From: Pictodentalium vernedei
Lineage: Eukaryota; Mollusca; Scaphopoda; Dentaliida; Dentaliidae
Direction: 5' to 3'
Assembly (NCBI GenBank): GCA_031216915.1
Contig: CM062289.1
Location: 60,940,241-61,004,240, forward strand
DNA length: 64,000 bases
The notes under the pieces were generated by a model, which searched no databases, was not told the origin of the DNA, and saw nothing but the letters and a program-made list of their open reading frames with translations. The position numbers and the translations under genes are program-made. How positions within the stretch are numbered: position 1 is the first letter of the stretch; each line of letters opens with the position of its first letter. Shown piece by piece: positions 10,607 through 22,847 of this stretch.

Positions 10607-10909
10607 CCTGCCGAGGTCATCGTACAACGCGAAAGACCTGCATTCGAATCTGGGTATGAGTTAAGACCGGAAGTTTAACCACATCTTAAACTGTAATGTT
10701 ATTCTCAATCGTTTTGACATTTTCTACTGGAGAGTTTCTCAGTTACAGTTCTTGGAATTTAAAGTTGTTCTCACTAGTGCACTTCTGGTGAACGGGGCAT
10801 GTACTGCCAACTTGCCCCCACCCCCTGCCTCAGCCCCAGGGCAAGGGAGCATCTTCTCCCTGTTTCGGGTACCCTTGCTTCAGAGATATTTTTTTTCAAA
10901 TTAACTCAC

Positions 10910-10982
10910 CAGATATATCAATTGTACAGCAACCAAAGCTCCTATTCTCGAGGCGTTTAATCCAAAAGAAACAGCTGATGCT
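10910..10982 (-). CDS. SLC22-type solute carrier, internal exon
   Basis: 73 bp between a good acceptor (catgattttcag) and donor (CTG/gtgagt). The first base completes an Arg codon split from the exon at 16318-16435. The exon then encodes ASAVSFGLNASRIGALVAV plus QLIYL and ends in phase 0, matching the DQL start of the terminal exon. This is the conserved SLC22 block after PTVVR, where a small-residue-rich helix carries 'R-x-G'. Identification rests on this motif and exact phase continuity. No stop codon or splice-site damage is seen. The exon lies in a repeat-rich interval with a minisatellite on one side and a (TTA)n microsatellite on the other. Confidence 0.85.
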
Positions 10983-11036
10983 CTGAAAATCATGAAATAA
11001 GACAAAGCAAACGTTGACAAGGGGAGACGGCACACA

Positions 11037-11068
<32 letters not shown>
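11037..11068. repeat. (TTA)n microsatellite
   Basis: About ten TTA units followed by a poly-T tract. Confidence 0.95.
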
Positions 11069-11070
<2 letters not shown>

Positions 11071-11187
11071 ATTTTTTTTTAAGTGTCCACAAAATACAAA
11101 ATATAAAATTTCCAAAATGTGATTTGGATTAGGCATTATTTTAATAAAAAACTCAACACACCGTGTGACACCCTCACCCCCTCCCAC

Positions 11188-11306
11188 CATTGGAACGAGC
11201 TCGTGTCAATGAGGTTTCACATTATATGGTTTTGTTGAGATTTCAAAAAATGGGACGAAATTATCCATTGGGCCGAAAAATCGGTCTTACGAGTTCAAAG
11301 GGTTAA
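11188..11306. mobile_element. Partial piggyBac-like MITE
   Basis: Contains the 'ttggaacgagctcg' half-palindrome and 'catggttttgttgag'-like arm of the 2549 element (here 'tatatggttttgttgag'), and ends in 'caaagggttaa'. The left terminal repeat is missing. Confidence 0.55.
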
Positions 11307-12485
11307 TAATTTAGAGAAGTGTTTTTATTTTGTTATTTTCGTATAAAAAAAACGTACTGGGTCCCCCACTGTTTTTAGAAGTTTTTTAAAAATTATTTTC
11401 GTATAAAGAAACACAAAGGTCCCTCGCTAACATGATTCAAAAGTGTGCACTGTTCTCTAAATAGTAACGGAAAAAAATCGTAATCAATCACGTAATTGTA
11501 TTATACAGTTGCAGGATATAGATTTTGTATTATGAGCTCCCGATACTCATTATATTAGGAGCTAACGATAATCATTATATTCAAGTAATTAACAATAAAT
11601 ACTTCTTGTAAGATAAAAGACGTTTATTGAGTTAGTTTCCAAGTTCATACCGACAGTCAACGACCAGGGAAAACCGCCGAAAAAAATTTAACTGTGGCCC
11701 CATCATATCGTTAAATTTTAAGATCAGAGTCTCTGGTCTGCGAGTCGACAATCAACGACCCGGGAAAACCGTAGAAAATGTTTAACTGTGGCCCCATCAC
11801 ATCTCTGGCCTGCGTGTAGCATACCCTTAATATTAATTGAAGAGATAAAGCTATTTAGTTGCATAAATTCACTACCAGACCTTATTCATTTAGAACACGT
11901 GGTACTATCAAAACGTTGTTGGAATCTCTCCAATTGCAAACTAAACGACAAGAACCTGACTTATTAAGTCAAAAAGGAATCGAAGATTAAATATTCAGAT
12001 TTTGTGGCACAGTAAACAATAATTACATTTTTGGAAAAAAATGGCCAGTGTCTACTTGAAATCGAATGTATCGATGCCCTAGCATTTGACTGATATGGTT
12101 GATGTCTGACTGGCGTTCGAGGTTTTGTAGCTTCGTTTGTCACCCATTTCATTTCAGACATAATTAGAGTTTGGTTGTGGTTCGAGAGGCCATCTCAGCA
12201 AATCCTCTCGCATTTTATGCCGGAAGCCTTTTTAATCACTTACCCAACTCGGTCAGTAGACGGCAGTGACAAATTCCATCTTTCTACTAAAAACATAGCT
12301 TGTGGCCGCCTGTGGGAATAAGTTAAGCGTGCTCGTTCCATTGAGCAGTCCTTAGCTATGTTTTGAACAAGAGTGAAACAAAAATAAAAAAAAAAAAGAA
12401 ATAAATGGCGATTTTTTATAGTGTTGGTCGTTAAGTTTGGTAAAGAGTCAAAAGTATGAAATTGTGATTACAGGTATGATGCATG
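11307..12485. other. Non-coding; two-copy tandem repeat at 11655-11820
   Basis: Two neighbouring copies share 'caacgacc' and 'tttaactgtggccccatca' with a period of about 95 bp. The rest is AT-rich unique sequence in an SLC22 intron with no exon recognised. Confidence 0.55.
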
Positions 12486-12746
12486 TACAGTATGTGGAGA
12501 GTGGATTGTAACTAAATCACCCGCGGGGTGGAGATATCACCCAAGCTATAATTTTCAAATTGTGTACATATCGACAAAAAACACAAGCAATGATTCAGCC
12601 AATGGACCTCCGGGTTTAACCCGGAGGTCCATTGACTGAAACTTTTCTTGTGCTGGTTATGCTTTGCAACAAATTTGCAATTATTGCTTGGGTGGAATCT
12701 CCACTCTGCGGGTGATTTAGTGATAATACACTCTCCACGTACTGGT
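12486..12746. mobile_element. MITE family B, copy 2
   Basis: TACAGTATGTGGAGAGTGG at the left and ctctccacgtact at the right correspond to the ends of 4377-4636; the right TA has decayed. The asymmetric interior is inverted relative to copy 1, so the copy lies the other way round. The core palindrome is at 12599-12635. Confidence 0.85.
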
Positions 12747-14032
12747 TGACTAGCCCGATTCCAGGGCGACAGATATCTAGACTGAACAATCTTCCGGACG
12801 TGCTACATGTGTTTATTCATAAATATTTCACAGAACTCTCACCACCCTCTCCACTAACTACTATTCAAACTACAATTTCTGGTGTAACTTACGGCGAAGA
12901 TTGGAGTACACCTAATTTCGTGAGTTCATTCGTCACAACGTGGTTGTATTGGGCAAGACGTTTATCACGGCTCTTCACTGCGGTCCATTAATCTAATTGT
13001 TTTTTCTCGATAGCGTTCAACTTTCCGACGCCTTGCAGTCGTTTATTGCTTTTTAAGGAATATTATAAGTTTATCAAAACGGCGAGGTTGAACATACGCT
13101 CGGAGTTGCAAGTCTCAGCCCATTTTACCGTAAATTCATCACAATAACGTATGTGTTCCAATAAGACCTTACCCAAAACCCAAACCCACATCATGAAATG
13201 AACACGGCAACTTCAATGAAAAAGGCAACATTAACGATAACAAATTTAATAAATAAACCTCTCGTGTACCCCACGACGCCACAAGACAACAAAAAAACCA
13301 ATATCGTGGGCAATGGTCGAAGTCATGATTTGAAATGAGATTGAGTAACGTCCACCGTTTCATAAATGAGTTGTTAGTTTTCATTCATTTAAGAATTGAA
13401 TGCAATTTTTATAATCTTTATTGGAGCATGAACGTGTGGGAATGGGTACAAATTATGTATGAATCCCTACTGGCACACAGAACACATTGGAACTCAGGGG
13501 ACGATATTTGCTCTTATTTATTTTTCTAAGGTTGTTTCATTTAATTATTCGACCAGTTAATATATAGTAGCAAAATATCATCGAATTGTTGGAAATCTGA
13601 TGATATTTGTGACTATTTTCGGGTTTTTTGGTTCGATTTTTATGTTTCGATTTTTATATCGAAGAGAGCGAAAGAGAAAAGTTTTCATTTAAATCATATA
13701 TAAACCCCCGATGTTTCACGTGCCCTTATAGCTGGATGTCGCACGCTCTCATATACTTTGGATGTTGGGTGCATGCTTTGCCACGGCTATTTGTCCAAGG
13801 CATTCTGACCAATCAAAATTTATCGGGATATAGGACTAAGCAAACTGTTTTCCAGTGTTCACCCTGTCGGGTGCCAATGGTACCAAAAAATACAGAATTT
13901 GGCACCAAATTGTGGAATCCAAAATATACCCTGGTAGGTCTCAAAGGCTTTGTGGTTTATTATTTCAGTGCGTCGTATTCGATAAAAGTGCTGTCCAACG
14001 ACACATGCGATACAGAATTCACGCCTGTCAAC
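12747..14032. other. Non-coding intron sequence
   Basis: No exon recognised. 13070-13270 shares blocks ('cacaataacgtatgtgttcc', 'aataaacctctcgtgta') with the fold-back region 48446-48720. 13388-13467 is the inverse copy of 3423-3503. Confidence 0.45.
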
Positions 14033-14350
14033 TGCAGTTAAAACTAGAAGTCCTGTCATGGAATGCGCACAAATAGCAGGTCGATCTGCGCGTTAATCTA
14101 CGCGTTATGGCCATAGTAAGGATATCAAATTCTGTACATATGGCCTGTGCACAACCAATGGTTCAGGCAATGGACCTCCGGGTAATCCGGAGGTCCATTG
14201 GCAGGAACATTACCTGTGTTTGCTATGAGTAACCGGGAGAACCTGCCGTGTTTTGGATGCCATTCGATATGGCAATTGCGCGCAATTCCTAAGCACAGTT
14301 AAGCCTAGATAAGCGCACAGTTCGTGGCAGGACTTCTAGTTTTAACTGTA
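14033..14350. mobile_element. MITE family A, copy 2
   Basis: Ends 'cagttaaaactagaagtcct' and its complement, with the core palindrome at 14168-14202. The left TA has become TG, as in copy 3. Length 318 bp, about 80% similar to the copy at 942 by eye. Confidence 0.85.
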
Positions 14351-14589
14351 ATCAAAAGGTAACAGCAAGGTATAACCATTGTTCTTTGCTTATTAACAGT
14401 TTATTCATTTAATTGATTCTTATCAAAACATTTCTTTGAGCCTTAATTGTTTTTTTGTATCTTGTTTAATCGTTTTTTTTTATAATCCTTCTGGAAGATA
14501 ATAAAGTATTTGCTACTAGTTTATTTGGCGTGAATAAACATTGAGTTAATAAAAATCACAATATTATCTTGTAAATGTTAACAATACCC

Positions 14590-14936
14590 TTTTGCTCAGT
14601 GGTTAGGACATTGAACTTCAAACCGAAAGCTTCATGCTTCCATTATCAACAGGAGTAACTGCATTGAGTCCTTGGACTGGATACTTCATCCCGAGTACCC
14701 ACGTGGGGGTATGGTGGCGCTGTGTACTAAGGCGCACTTCACGTCGATGGTGCACTCGTCTTCAATCAATGCTAAACCTGCTTACGCGGAGTTAGTACGT
14801 TGGGAGTCTGGCAGTCGCTCGCCGTTGCCCGGTGGATCTCTCTAGGTATTCGGGCTTCATCCACCCATAAAACTGTTCAACACGAGGTGACCCTGCCTGT
14901 CGAATGTGTCGTTAAACCCCAATAAATAAATACATA
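14590..14936 (+). mobile_element. SINE with tRNA-like head
   Basis: The head 'gctcagtggttagg' resembles a tRNA A box. The body has the shared family blocks 'gtgtactaaggcgcacttca', 'cgtcgatggtgca' and the 'ggtattcgggcttcatccac' block. The 3' end 'gtcgttaaaccccaataaat' with AATA repeats matches the tail of the I-type LINEs in this window. The body is the same as in the 5S-headed SINE at 50023-50415. Confidence 0.75.
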
Positions 14937-16236
14937 GTCTTTTACTTTTTGTTATTATTTATACTTTTGTCATGTGTGTGTTTTATTTACAACTGGAATA
15001 CTTAAAAGAGCCAGGTAATACTAAATTAGAAAATCATACTTTGAGTGAAACAAGGAGCCATCTGCAATGCTGGAGCATTGCAGATGGCACCTAGCCTAGG
15101 ATATATGGTCATTTGTTCTTATTTACGATTAGATTTCATTTGGTACTAAACTCTGTTATTTGGCCGAAAAAAATTATTTGGCACCAAAATAGGTTTCCAC
15201 TTGGCACCAACAAAAATCACGCCAGCGTGAACCTTGGTCTCTTCCCGGCGCTAAATTAGACGGAACGGACGAATCACTATAAAAAACCAATGATCAGCTT
15301 GTTCTAGGAAGTTTTTAGTTTCTCGACGCCTCGCAGTCTTTGATTTCTGTAAAAAATGAATTCTTTATTGAAGTGCAAATTTTCCGTCAAAATACCAATT
15401 GCATATTCACCACATATTTTAATTTTTATTTACAAAACACAAACGCCGAGATAAGAAAGTTGATGCAGTGTTATTAGTTTTCGTGCTTGTGTCCTTGCAC
15501 AAGTCACTTTATGCGGATTGCCCACGTGGGCACACGGTGGTACAGTGTACTAAGGCGTACTGTACATCGATGGTGCACTTGTCTCCAATCAATGCTAAGC
15601 CTGCTTACGTGTAGTTAGTACGTTGGGTGCCTGAGAGTTGCGCGGCGTTGCTCGATGGTTCTCTCCGGGTATTCTGGCTTCCTCCACCCCTAGAACTATC
15701 CGACACGAGGTGACCCTGGCTGTCGAATGTATTGTTAAACCCAATTAAATGAATAAATAGCCTTTTACTTTTTTATTACCCAAACTTTGTCATTTGTGGG
15801 TTTTTGCAAATAAAATATTCAAAAGAGCCACGTAATACTAATTAAAATATCCTCGTTTGAGTGAAACAATGAGCCATCTGCAATGCTGAAGCAGTGCAGA
15901 TGGCGCCTTGTTGCACTCAAATGAGGAGACATAGTTAATTTGCTTTATTTACGATTAGATTCCATTTTGCAATAAACTCTGTCATTTGGCACTAAAAAAA
16001 TTGTTTAGCAACAAACAAAATTTCCTATTCGTACCGAAAAGAATCACGGCAGAGAAAACACTAATCCCTTCCCATCGCCAGTTTAGATGGAACGGACGAA
16101 TCACTATAAATAAACAGTGTGCAACTTGTTCAAAAAGGTGTTCAGATTCCAGATGCCCCCAGACTTTGATGTCTGCGAAAAATGAATTTTTTGTAAATGT
16201 ACAAATTTTCGTTGACAATGTCAATTGCATACTTGC
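14937..16236 (+). repeat. Local tandem duplication (about 0.8 kb) including a SINE
   Basis: Sequence following the SINE at 14936 (hairpin 'gccatctgcaatgct', 'ttggcaccaaaa', 'acgaatcactataaa') is repeated after the second SINE, offset by about 810 bp. The duplicated unit therefore carries its SINE with it. The second copy ends about 80 bp before the 16318-16435 exon. Each copy has a 15-bp-stem hairpin (15066-15097; imperfect at about 15871-15902). Confidence 0.75.
15525..15762 (+). mobile_element. SINE body and tail, second copy in the duplication
   Basis: Carries 'gtgtactaaggcgtactgta', 'ctctccgggtattctggctt' and the tail 'gaatgtattgttaaacccaa' with AAATGAATAAATA. The head is degraded. Confidence 0.7.
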
Positions 16237-16317
16237 GACTGTACAGCAAATTCCAAACATTTAAAGCGATATCAAAACAGACAAACATTCAAAAGAATAA
16301 TAAAAATTAACTATTAC

Positions 16318-16435
16318 CTAACTACGGTCGGGTTTACCTCTGTTGTATATAATGTCGCTGTCTGCCAACATAAACTGACGGAGAGTTTCGATGCCATTGC
16401 TAGTGCGCTGGTTACATACAGTTCTTTGGCTGATG
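16318..16435 (-). CDS. SLC22-type solute carrier, internal exon
   Basis: 118 bp with acceptor cttccttttgttttgttacag (ending at 16436) and donor GTTAG/gtaata. It starts with the last two bases of an Ala codon begun in the 29462-29544 exon. Then come 38 codons: SAKELYVTSALAMASKL, SVSLCWQTATLYTTE, and VNPTVV with a split Arg. The 'Y-T-x-E-x-x-PT-x-x-R' stretch is the strongly conserved SLC22 motif between late transmembrane helices. Both junctions are phase-exact with neighbouring exons, which makes chance very unlikely. It lies just beyond a local duplication that carries a SINE. Confidence 0.9.
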
Positions 16436-17569
16436 CTGTAACAAAACAAAAGGAAGCTGATATGATGATGTATAGAGAGATAACAATCGAAAAATCACCC
16501 ACTTCGTTGTTTATCATGACTGCTGCACTGCGACTTGGTTTTAAATATTCTAAGGCACAGGAAGGCAGAAAGCATATCGAAAGTGGGGGTGTACAAGGGC
16601 TCCCATGACCTGATTTCTCAGAGGTAGTTCACGCGTCTTAATGAGGTTGTAGGCATACAATACCTAACGCTATGATTGGGCTTAATTAAATCTTCAAAAA
16701 GAAAAATATGCACTATTTATTGGCCATATTTAACAAATTTTTCCGTCGATTTTTTCGGGAAATTATTTAAATAAAAAGGCAAAAGGGTACATTTGTCTCG
16801 ACTTCGAAGGACACAGTACAGATAAATTAAAAAGAGAATCGTTAAGATTTCAACGACAGCTTGGTAAATATAATGTTGACCTACGTCCCCCACACGCTCT
16901 CTCTCTCTCTCTCTCTCTCCCTCTCTCTGTGAATGTTGCGCAAAATGTAGTGATATTAACATTTTTTTTGTTTTAAAACAAATGTATAATTGCTTTTCAT
17001 TAAACTACTTATACTAAAAGCAAGAACCTTTAAAATTAAAGTGCAAGAGACTTTGAAGAATTGGAGAACGACATTTTCACTGTTTGGAGTGAAACTACTT
17101 CGGAAAGAGTTTTTAAGGACACATAATATAATTTTCAATGCTCGATGTATTGAGAAACTTCATATCTTATTGCTAATGTCTGTGAATGCAGAATACGACC
17201 TTTTTTTAGCTTACTCGGTCGCATTCTGTGGACATCAAAAACACTCAAAGTTTGCTAACCACCAACTATTTGACACATGACTGTGAAATTTGCTTGTGAC
17301 ATATTTGCGATATTTTTGGTGGATATGATTGAGGAATGTATTGAGATGGTCCCCAGTGTATTCATTAGCTCTCTTGACAGGCAGACGTTTCGTGACAGTC
17401 ATGGATAGCATGTACTCCTTGATTTTCATGATGTTTTCCTGTACAGTCTGCATGTACATGACATGTGTTGGGTATTCAATCTTCATTTCAACACAAATCC
17501 TTGTGATTTAATGATTGAATATGACAAATGCCGATAATAATATAATACTAACACTTTGGCCGGCAGCTG
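16436..17569. other. Intron sequence; (CT)n at 16896-16928
   Basis: A 33-bp CT microsatellite is present. Open frames at 16990-17280 (+) and 17235-17486 (-) have no recognisable domain or splice context and are probably fortuitous. Confidence 0.4.
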
Positions 17570-18010
17570 ATTTGTCGCAGTTCTCGGATGAGAAGGCCTT
17601 GGTTACCCCTGTATTCCCAACTGTCTCCCTATTCCCACGCTTCTTCTCACCTCCAAACACTCGGAGACGAACTTCTTGATGACATCCCTAGCCCCATTCT
17701 TCCCAATCTATCCGATTAGAATATTAACCCTCTCTTTTGAGTCTCCCACTAACCACATATCCTTCTTTCTCCCATCCCACTTCCTCATGATACTCCCAGT
17801 GAATCTTATTCTTTTAGACTGGTATTTTGGGCATTCTAGAAGAAAGTGTTCCAGGGTTTCCACCACGCCCAAATTACACATCTGGTACTCCTTTCCACTG
17901 TTTTCCCCAATTTTTCCCCTCAGCTCCAGGGACCGCGACCTCCGCTTGAACAACAGTGACCCCCCAAAGGTGCCATCAAGGGCTTCAGAAAGTGATCGCT
18001 GAAGCCTCAA
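17570..18010 (-). pseudogene. LINE C-terminal fragment
   Basis: The minus strand from 18010 reads about 100 codons ending in a zinc-finger-like block 'CNLGVVETLEHFLLECPKY' (C-x-H-x-C type). This block is common at the C-terminus of LINE ORF2 proteins after the reverse transcriptase. The spacing and sequence differ from the I-type LINEs in this window, so it is another family. Only the 3' end remains. Confidence 0.65.
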
Positions 18011-18044
18011 GAAATTGGTGAATATTTATTTAATCAGAGCGGGG

Positions 18045-18236
18045 ACACGGTGATGCCGTGTACTAAGGCGTACTGCACGTCGATGGTGCATGTCTTCAAC
18101 CGCTGTAATCCTGCATGAGCGGAGCTTGAACATAGTTAGAATGTTGAGGAGCTGACAATTGCACGTCAATGCTCGGTGGTTCTCTCCGGGTACTCCGGCT
18201 TCCTCCGCCCGAAAAACTGTCACGGTCACGATTAGC
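18045..18236 (+). mobile_element. SINE body fragment
   Basis: Shares 'gtgtactaaggcgtactgca' and 'ttctctccgggtactccggc' with the SINEs at 14590 and 50023. It ends at 'cacggtcacgattagccat' and abuts the second Tc1-like transposase gene, hiding that element's left end. Confidence 0.7.
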
Positions 18237-19125
18237 CATGTAAGAAGACATTTCTCTGAAGCAGAAATGTGGTGGTATGTAGGGATGGTCGCGCAAGAGG
18301 CTACCCATCGTCAGGTTGGAGAAGCCCTTGGTGTGCACCATACGGCGATCAGCAGAGCCAAGGCACGATTTCAGCAGTATGGCATACCAGTAAGTAGGCT
18401 TAATGGTGGCAGAGACAGGACAGCATCGGCAGCTGGAGACCAGTTTTTTATCATCCAGTCCCGTAGGAACCGCTTTGCCACAGCAATCCAGCTTCGCAGT
18501 GACCTTCAGAATGCATCCGGGGTAAATGTTTCGACGCAGACAATCCGGGCAAGGTTGCACGAAGGGGGTCTCCGATCGAGAAGACCATGTATTCGCATTT
18601 CGCTGTACCAGAACCACCGCCAGGCACGACATGAATGGGTCATGAACCACGTTGGATGAACCAGAGAAGATTGGCGACCTGTCCTTTTTACAGATGAGTC
18701 AAGGTACTGCCTTGACCACACAGATGGGCGTTCTAGGGTATGGGGAAGACCAGGAGAGCGATTCCATGCAGCCAACATTGCTGAGCATTACCGCTATGGT
18801 GGAGGGTCAACCATGGTCTGGGGCGGCATCAGCAGGGATGGACGTACAGAGCTCTGTGTCCTTGAACGTGGTACATTGACTGCACAGCGGTATATTGTTG
18901 AGACCCTGTATGTCCACGTCAGATTGTATGCAGGTGCTGTGGGTGATGGATTCATTCTGATGGACGATAATGTCCGCCCTCATGTTGCCCATGCTGTCGG
19001 GGAGTACCGACAGAGGGAGGGGAATGAGCGTATGGACTGGCCAGCTAGATCCCCCAACCTCAATCCAATCGAACATGTCTGGAATGAGTTGCAGCTTGCA
19101 ATTTCAGCCCGTCCAGTTCAGCCAG

Positions 19126-19137
19126 GAGCTTGGTGCT
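19126..19137. repeat. Target-site duplication of LINE A, left
   Basis: gagcttggtgct here matches gggcttggtgct at 24951-24962 (11 of 12). It is derived from the transposase codons for 'ELGA'. Confidence 0.85.
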
Positions 19138-19381
19138 ATTTATTGTTGCTTAACGCCACATCAGCAGCTAAGGCTATATCGTGGCGAGAAAACTACATAA
19201 ACAACAAGTGTCAAGTATGAATTAAAATTAATTGAATAAAATATGAAATAATCACAACAAAACCTAAAATCAAGAGCTGTCGAAACAGTTACAACTAAGG
19301 TTATAAAAAACAGAATACTTATAAAATCAACCTGGTGACATTTAGACTTGTGAAGTCTACGATAAAAGAATAAAAACAATT

Positions 19382-22300
19382 TTAAAATTTATTAAAAAGG
19401 TTGATTTCTTTAAAAAATGAGATTATTTTATGCGGGCTCGTATGGTAAAATAAATCTCTTAGAGATTGAACTGTAAAATACTGCCCTCTAACAAGATTAA
19501 AATCAGTACAATATAAAAGAATGTGTTGCAGTGACAACACCTGCTGACAGGGAACACACTCTGGTCGCACAGTACCCTCCAACAAAAAGGAATGTGTTAG
19601 TTGTGTATGACCAATATGACATCGCATCAAAACTACAAGATCCTTTCTACAAAGGTTACTAGACGGGTAGTGGTCTGAAATAGTTGGTCGGAAGCGATGA
19701 AGCTTGTTATTTGTCGCTCCATCCCAATCCGCCTGCCACATAGAGTTGATGTAACTACTGATATGAGGCTTCACTGAATGGAATCTTAGAATCAGTGAGA
19801 GTCTTGGTTAAAGCCTGTTTGCTGCACTGTCTGCTCTGGTGTTACCAGCGATACCTACATGTCCGGGTAACCAGCAAAACACGATATCAGATTGGTCAGA
19901 CATGAGAGTTGTTAACTTCTCAATAAGCTCCAAAACGAGAGGGTTGTTCACCTTGGGGTTGAGTAAAGCAAGTAAAGAGGAAAGAGAGTCGGAAAAAATA
20001 ATCAACATCTTTTCCAGGACATTCTCGATGTGTTCAAGCGCGAGTTGTAAAACTTTAACTTCAGCTGTAAAAATAGAACACGGATTCGGTATTCTGATTG
20101 AGGTTATATGATCACCAGTAACAGCAACCGATGATACTTTGTCACTATCTTTAGATCCATCGTTATAGATCCTTGTATATGTACTATACTTGGACTTTAT
20201 TTCGGCATATTTTTGTTTGAACTGCAAGGAATTGGTATCAGATTTTCTGGTAGAAGCAAGATCCAAAATAACTGTAGGTTTTTTAAGATGCTAAGGAGGA
20301 ATGTGTGATTTACGGTTTTCTTTTATAGATTCAGAATCAATTTTTGCAGACTCCATGTGGGGTTTAACTCTTATTCCCATTGGAGGTGTTTCTGATGTCG
20401 GTTAAAAAAGTCAACATTTTGAGGTTCTGAAATACAATTATAAGCAGGATTTGAAGGATTGGCCAAAAGTTTAGACACATATTGGAGAGACAATTTAATT
20501 CTGCGCTTCTGAAGAGAAGGCTCCTCTGCTTCAACAAGCATCGAGTCTATTGGGGAGGTTCGAAAAGCCCCTAGACTAATTCTAATACCACTATTGTGAA
20601 TGGCATCAAGTGGTTTTAGGTATGACTTCCTTGCAGAACTATAGAACCGTAATCTAATTTTGATCGAACAAGTGATCTATACAGATGGAGCAAAGTGTTT
20701 TGGTCAGCACCCCAATCAGTGCTACCAACGACCTTCAGTAGGTTCAGAGCTCTCTTACATTTAACTTTTAGTTGTTTTATGTGGGAAGTGAAATCAGTTT
20801 GTTGTCAAACAACAAACCTAGGAACTTCACTTCCTTAACAATTTTAATAGGACTCCCATCAATTTTTATCTCCGGATCGAGGTGATGTTTCCGAAGCTTA
20901 CAAAAATGAACACAGTTTGTTTTCATGTTTGAAAATTTAAAACTGTTTTCTGTGGCCCATTTTTGAATTCTTTTCAAGCACAGCTGAAGTTTGCGCTCTA
21001 TAGCATTCATTTTTTTGCTGCTATAGCAGACTAAAAAATCATCAACATACAATGAAGAATCTACCATATTCTCAATTGCGTCGATGATGCTATTAATCTT
21101 AATTGAAAAAGGGTAACAGATAAAATACTACCCTGAGGAACCCTCAGTTCCTGCTCGTGAGGATCAGATAACGTTGACCCAACACGAACCTGAAATTGGC
21201 GGTCCTTTAAAAAGTTTTCAATAAAAAAGGGCATACGCACTCTCAACCCCATGTTAAAAAGATCTTTTAAAATCCCATACGTCCACGTTGTATCATATGC
21301 CTTCTCCAGATCAACGAAGATGGCGACCACATGTTATTTTCTGGCAAAGGCATTTCTAATAAACGTTTCAAGTCTGACCAAATGATCCACAGTACTTCTC
21401 TGGTTTCTGAAACCACACTGAACTTCCGCAAGCAGATTGTTCGTTTCCAGAATCCAGACAAGCCGATCATTGATCATCCTCTCCATGGTTTTACAGAGAC
21501 AACTAGATAGTGCAACTGGTCTGTAATTACTTGGATTACTGTGATCCTTATCAGGCTTTGGAATAGGAATAATTGTTGCCTTTCGCCAGGGAGGTGAAAA
21601 CTGGCCAGCCACCCAAATGTCATTAAAAATTGACAATAAAAGTTCTAGTGAAGTTTCAGTTTGAGGCAGATGTTTTAAAAGTTGATAGTGTATTTTATCG
21701 GGTCCAGTGGCAGAATCCTATTCTCTATGCAAAGAGTTGTGTAACTCTTCCGTAAGAAAGGTCCATTGTAAATCTCTAAATTATTGGATGTGAATTTAAT
21801 CTTTTGTTTTTCTTGTTGTTTTTTTTTTTAATTTTGATGAATTCTGGATTACAATTTTCAGACGACGATTGTTTAGAAAATGTGGAAGCGAGTTTGTTTG
21901 AAATTTCTGTTTTGGATGTGATTAATGTGTTGTTATCCTTCAGGTGTTGTAAAGCTGATTTCGTTTCTTTTCCTTTAATCTTTTTAATCATTTTCCAGTT
22001 TTTTGTGATTGGTGTGTTTTGGTTAATTTTAGAAACATAAGTTTCCCAAGAATTGTTCTTTTTTTTGTTTTATAAGTCGTCTTGTTTTTGCCTGATTAAT
22101 ATGCAGTTTATCCAAATTATGTGATGTTGGTGACTTGTTAAATTCCCTTTCAATTTTTTTCCGATCTTTTATAGCCTGTTTACGCTCACTATCAAACCAT
22201 GGTTTAGTGAAACGTTTTGGATTTGCCGAGGTTTTAGGGATGACTGTGTTTGCAATGTTAAGCAGCTCGTTTGTAAAATGTTCGATGTGGTCAGCACTAT

Positions 22301-22847
22301 CCTGAAATTTTTCCATGCAAGGCGTTCAGAACAAAGTGATGAAAAAGTGTCCCCGTTAGCTTTTTTAAAGTTCCACTGGGGCACTCTCCCATCGTCCGGC
22401 AGAACTACACTCTCCAACACAATTGGAAAGTGATCACTCCCAAACAAGTTAACTTCTACCTTCCAAGAAAAATCGAGGAAGATAGAAGGGCATGCAACTG
22501 AAAGATCAATTGATGTATACCAACTAGATGCGGGGTGCAGATAAGTGTCTGAACCATCATTAAACAAGCACAAGTCATATTTGGTAATGAATTCTTCTAC
22601 AGTTTTACCTTTTACATCTTCTTGGCTGAAGGAATCACCCCAAAGAGGGCTATGTGCATTAAAATCACCCAACAAAATGTATGGAGTTGGGAGCTGTTGG
22701 ACCAGTAGCTCAAGATCATTCAGTTGTAGGGCTTTACTTGGTGAAACATAAATCGATCAAAGTGTTACTGTTTTGTTTAATGTTAGGTGTACCGCCACAG
22801 CCTGTAAATTTGTCTGTAATGGAACAGAACTGTGAATGATGTCATTC
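19382..22847 (-). pseudogene. I-type LINE A ORF2 (endonuclease-RT-RNase H), broken
   Basis: ORF2 copies element RNA into DNA at a nick it makes itself. Parts visible: endonuclease second half with 'ILLGDFNAHSPLWG' (about 22675) and SDHFPI; reverse transcriptase with 'ATIIPIPKPDKDHSNPSNYR' (about 21580-21520) and the active-site YVDDF (about 21045); RNase H (20266-19808) with 'YNDGSKD', 'FTAEV', 'FSDSLSSLLAL' and 'LPGHVGIAGNTRADSAA'; and a C-terminal 'CVPCQQVLSLQHILLYC' zinc region ending in NLFNKF and a stop. Unlike copies B-D, the endonuclease N-terminus with its Asn and Glu catalytic residues is deleted at about 22848. Many frameshifts split the rest. Confidence 0.9.

Noticed and set aside
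15982-16264. Mirror 92-codon frames on both strands
   Set aside because: Both lie in duplicated non-coding sequence, and the first copy of the duplication is not open.
17235-17486. Minus-strand 83-codon frame as an exon
   Set aside because: No splice context fitting a gene and no domain I can name.
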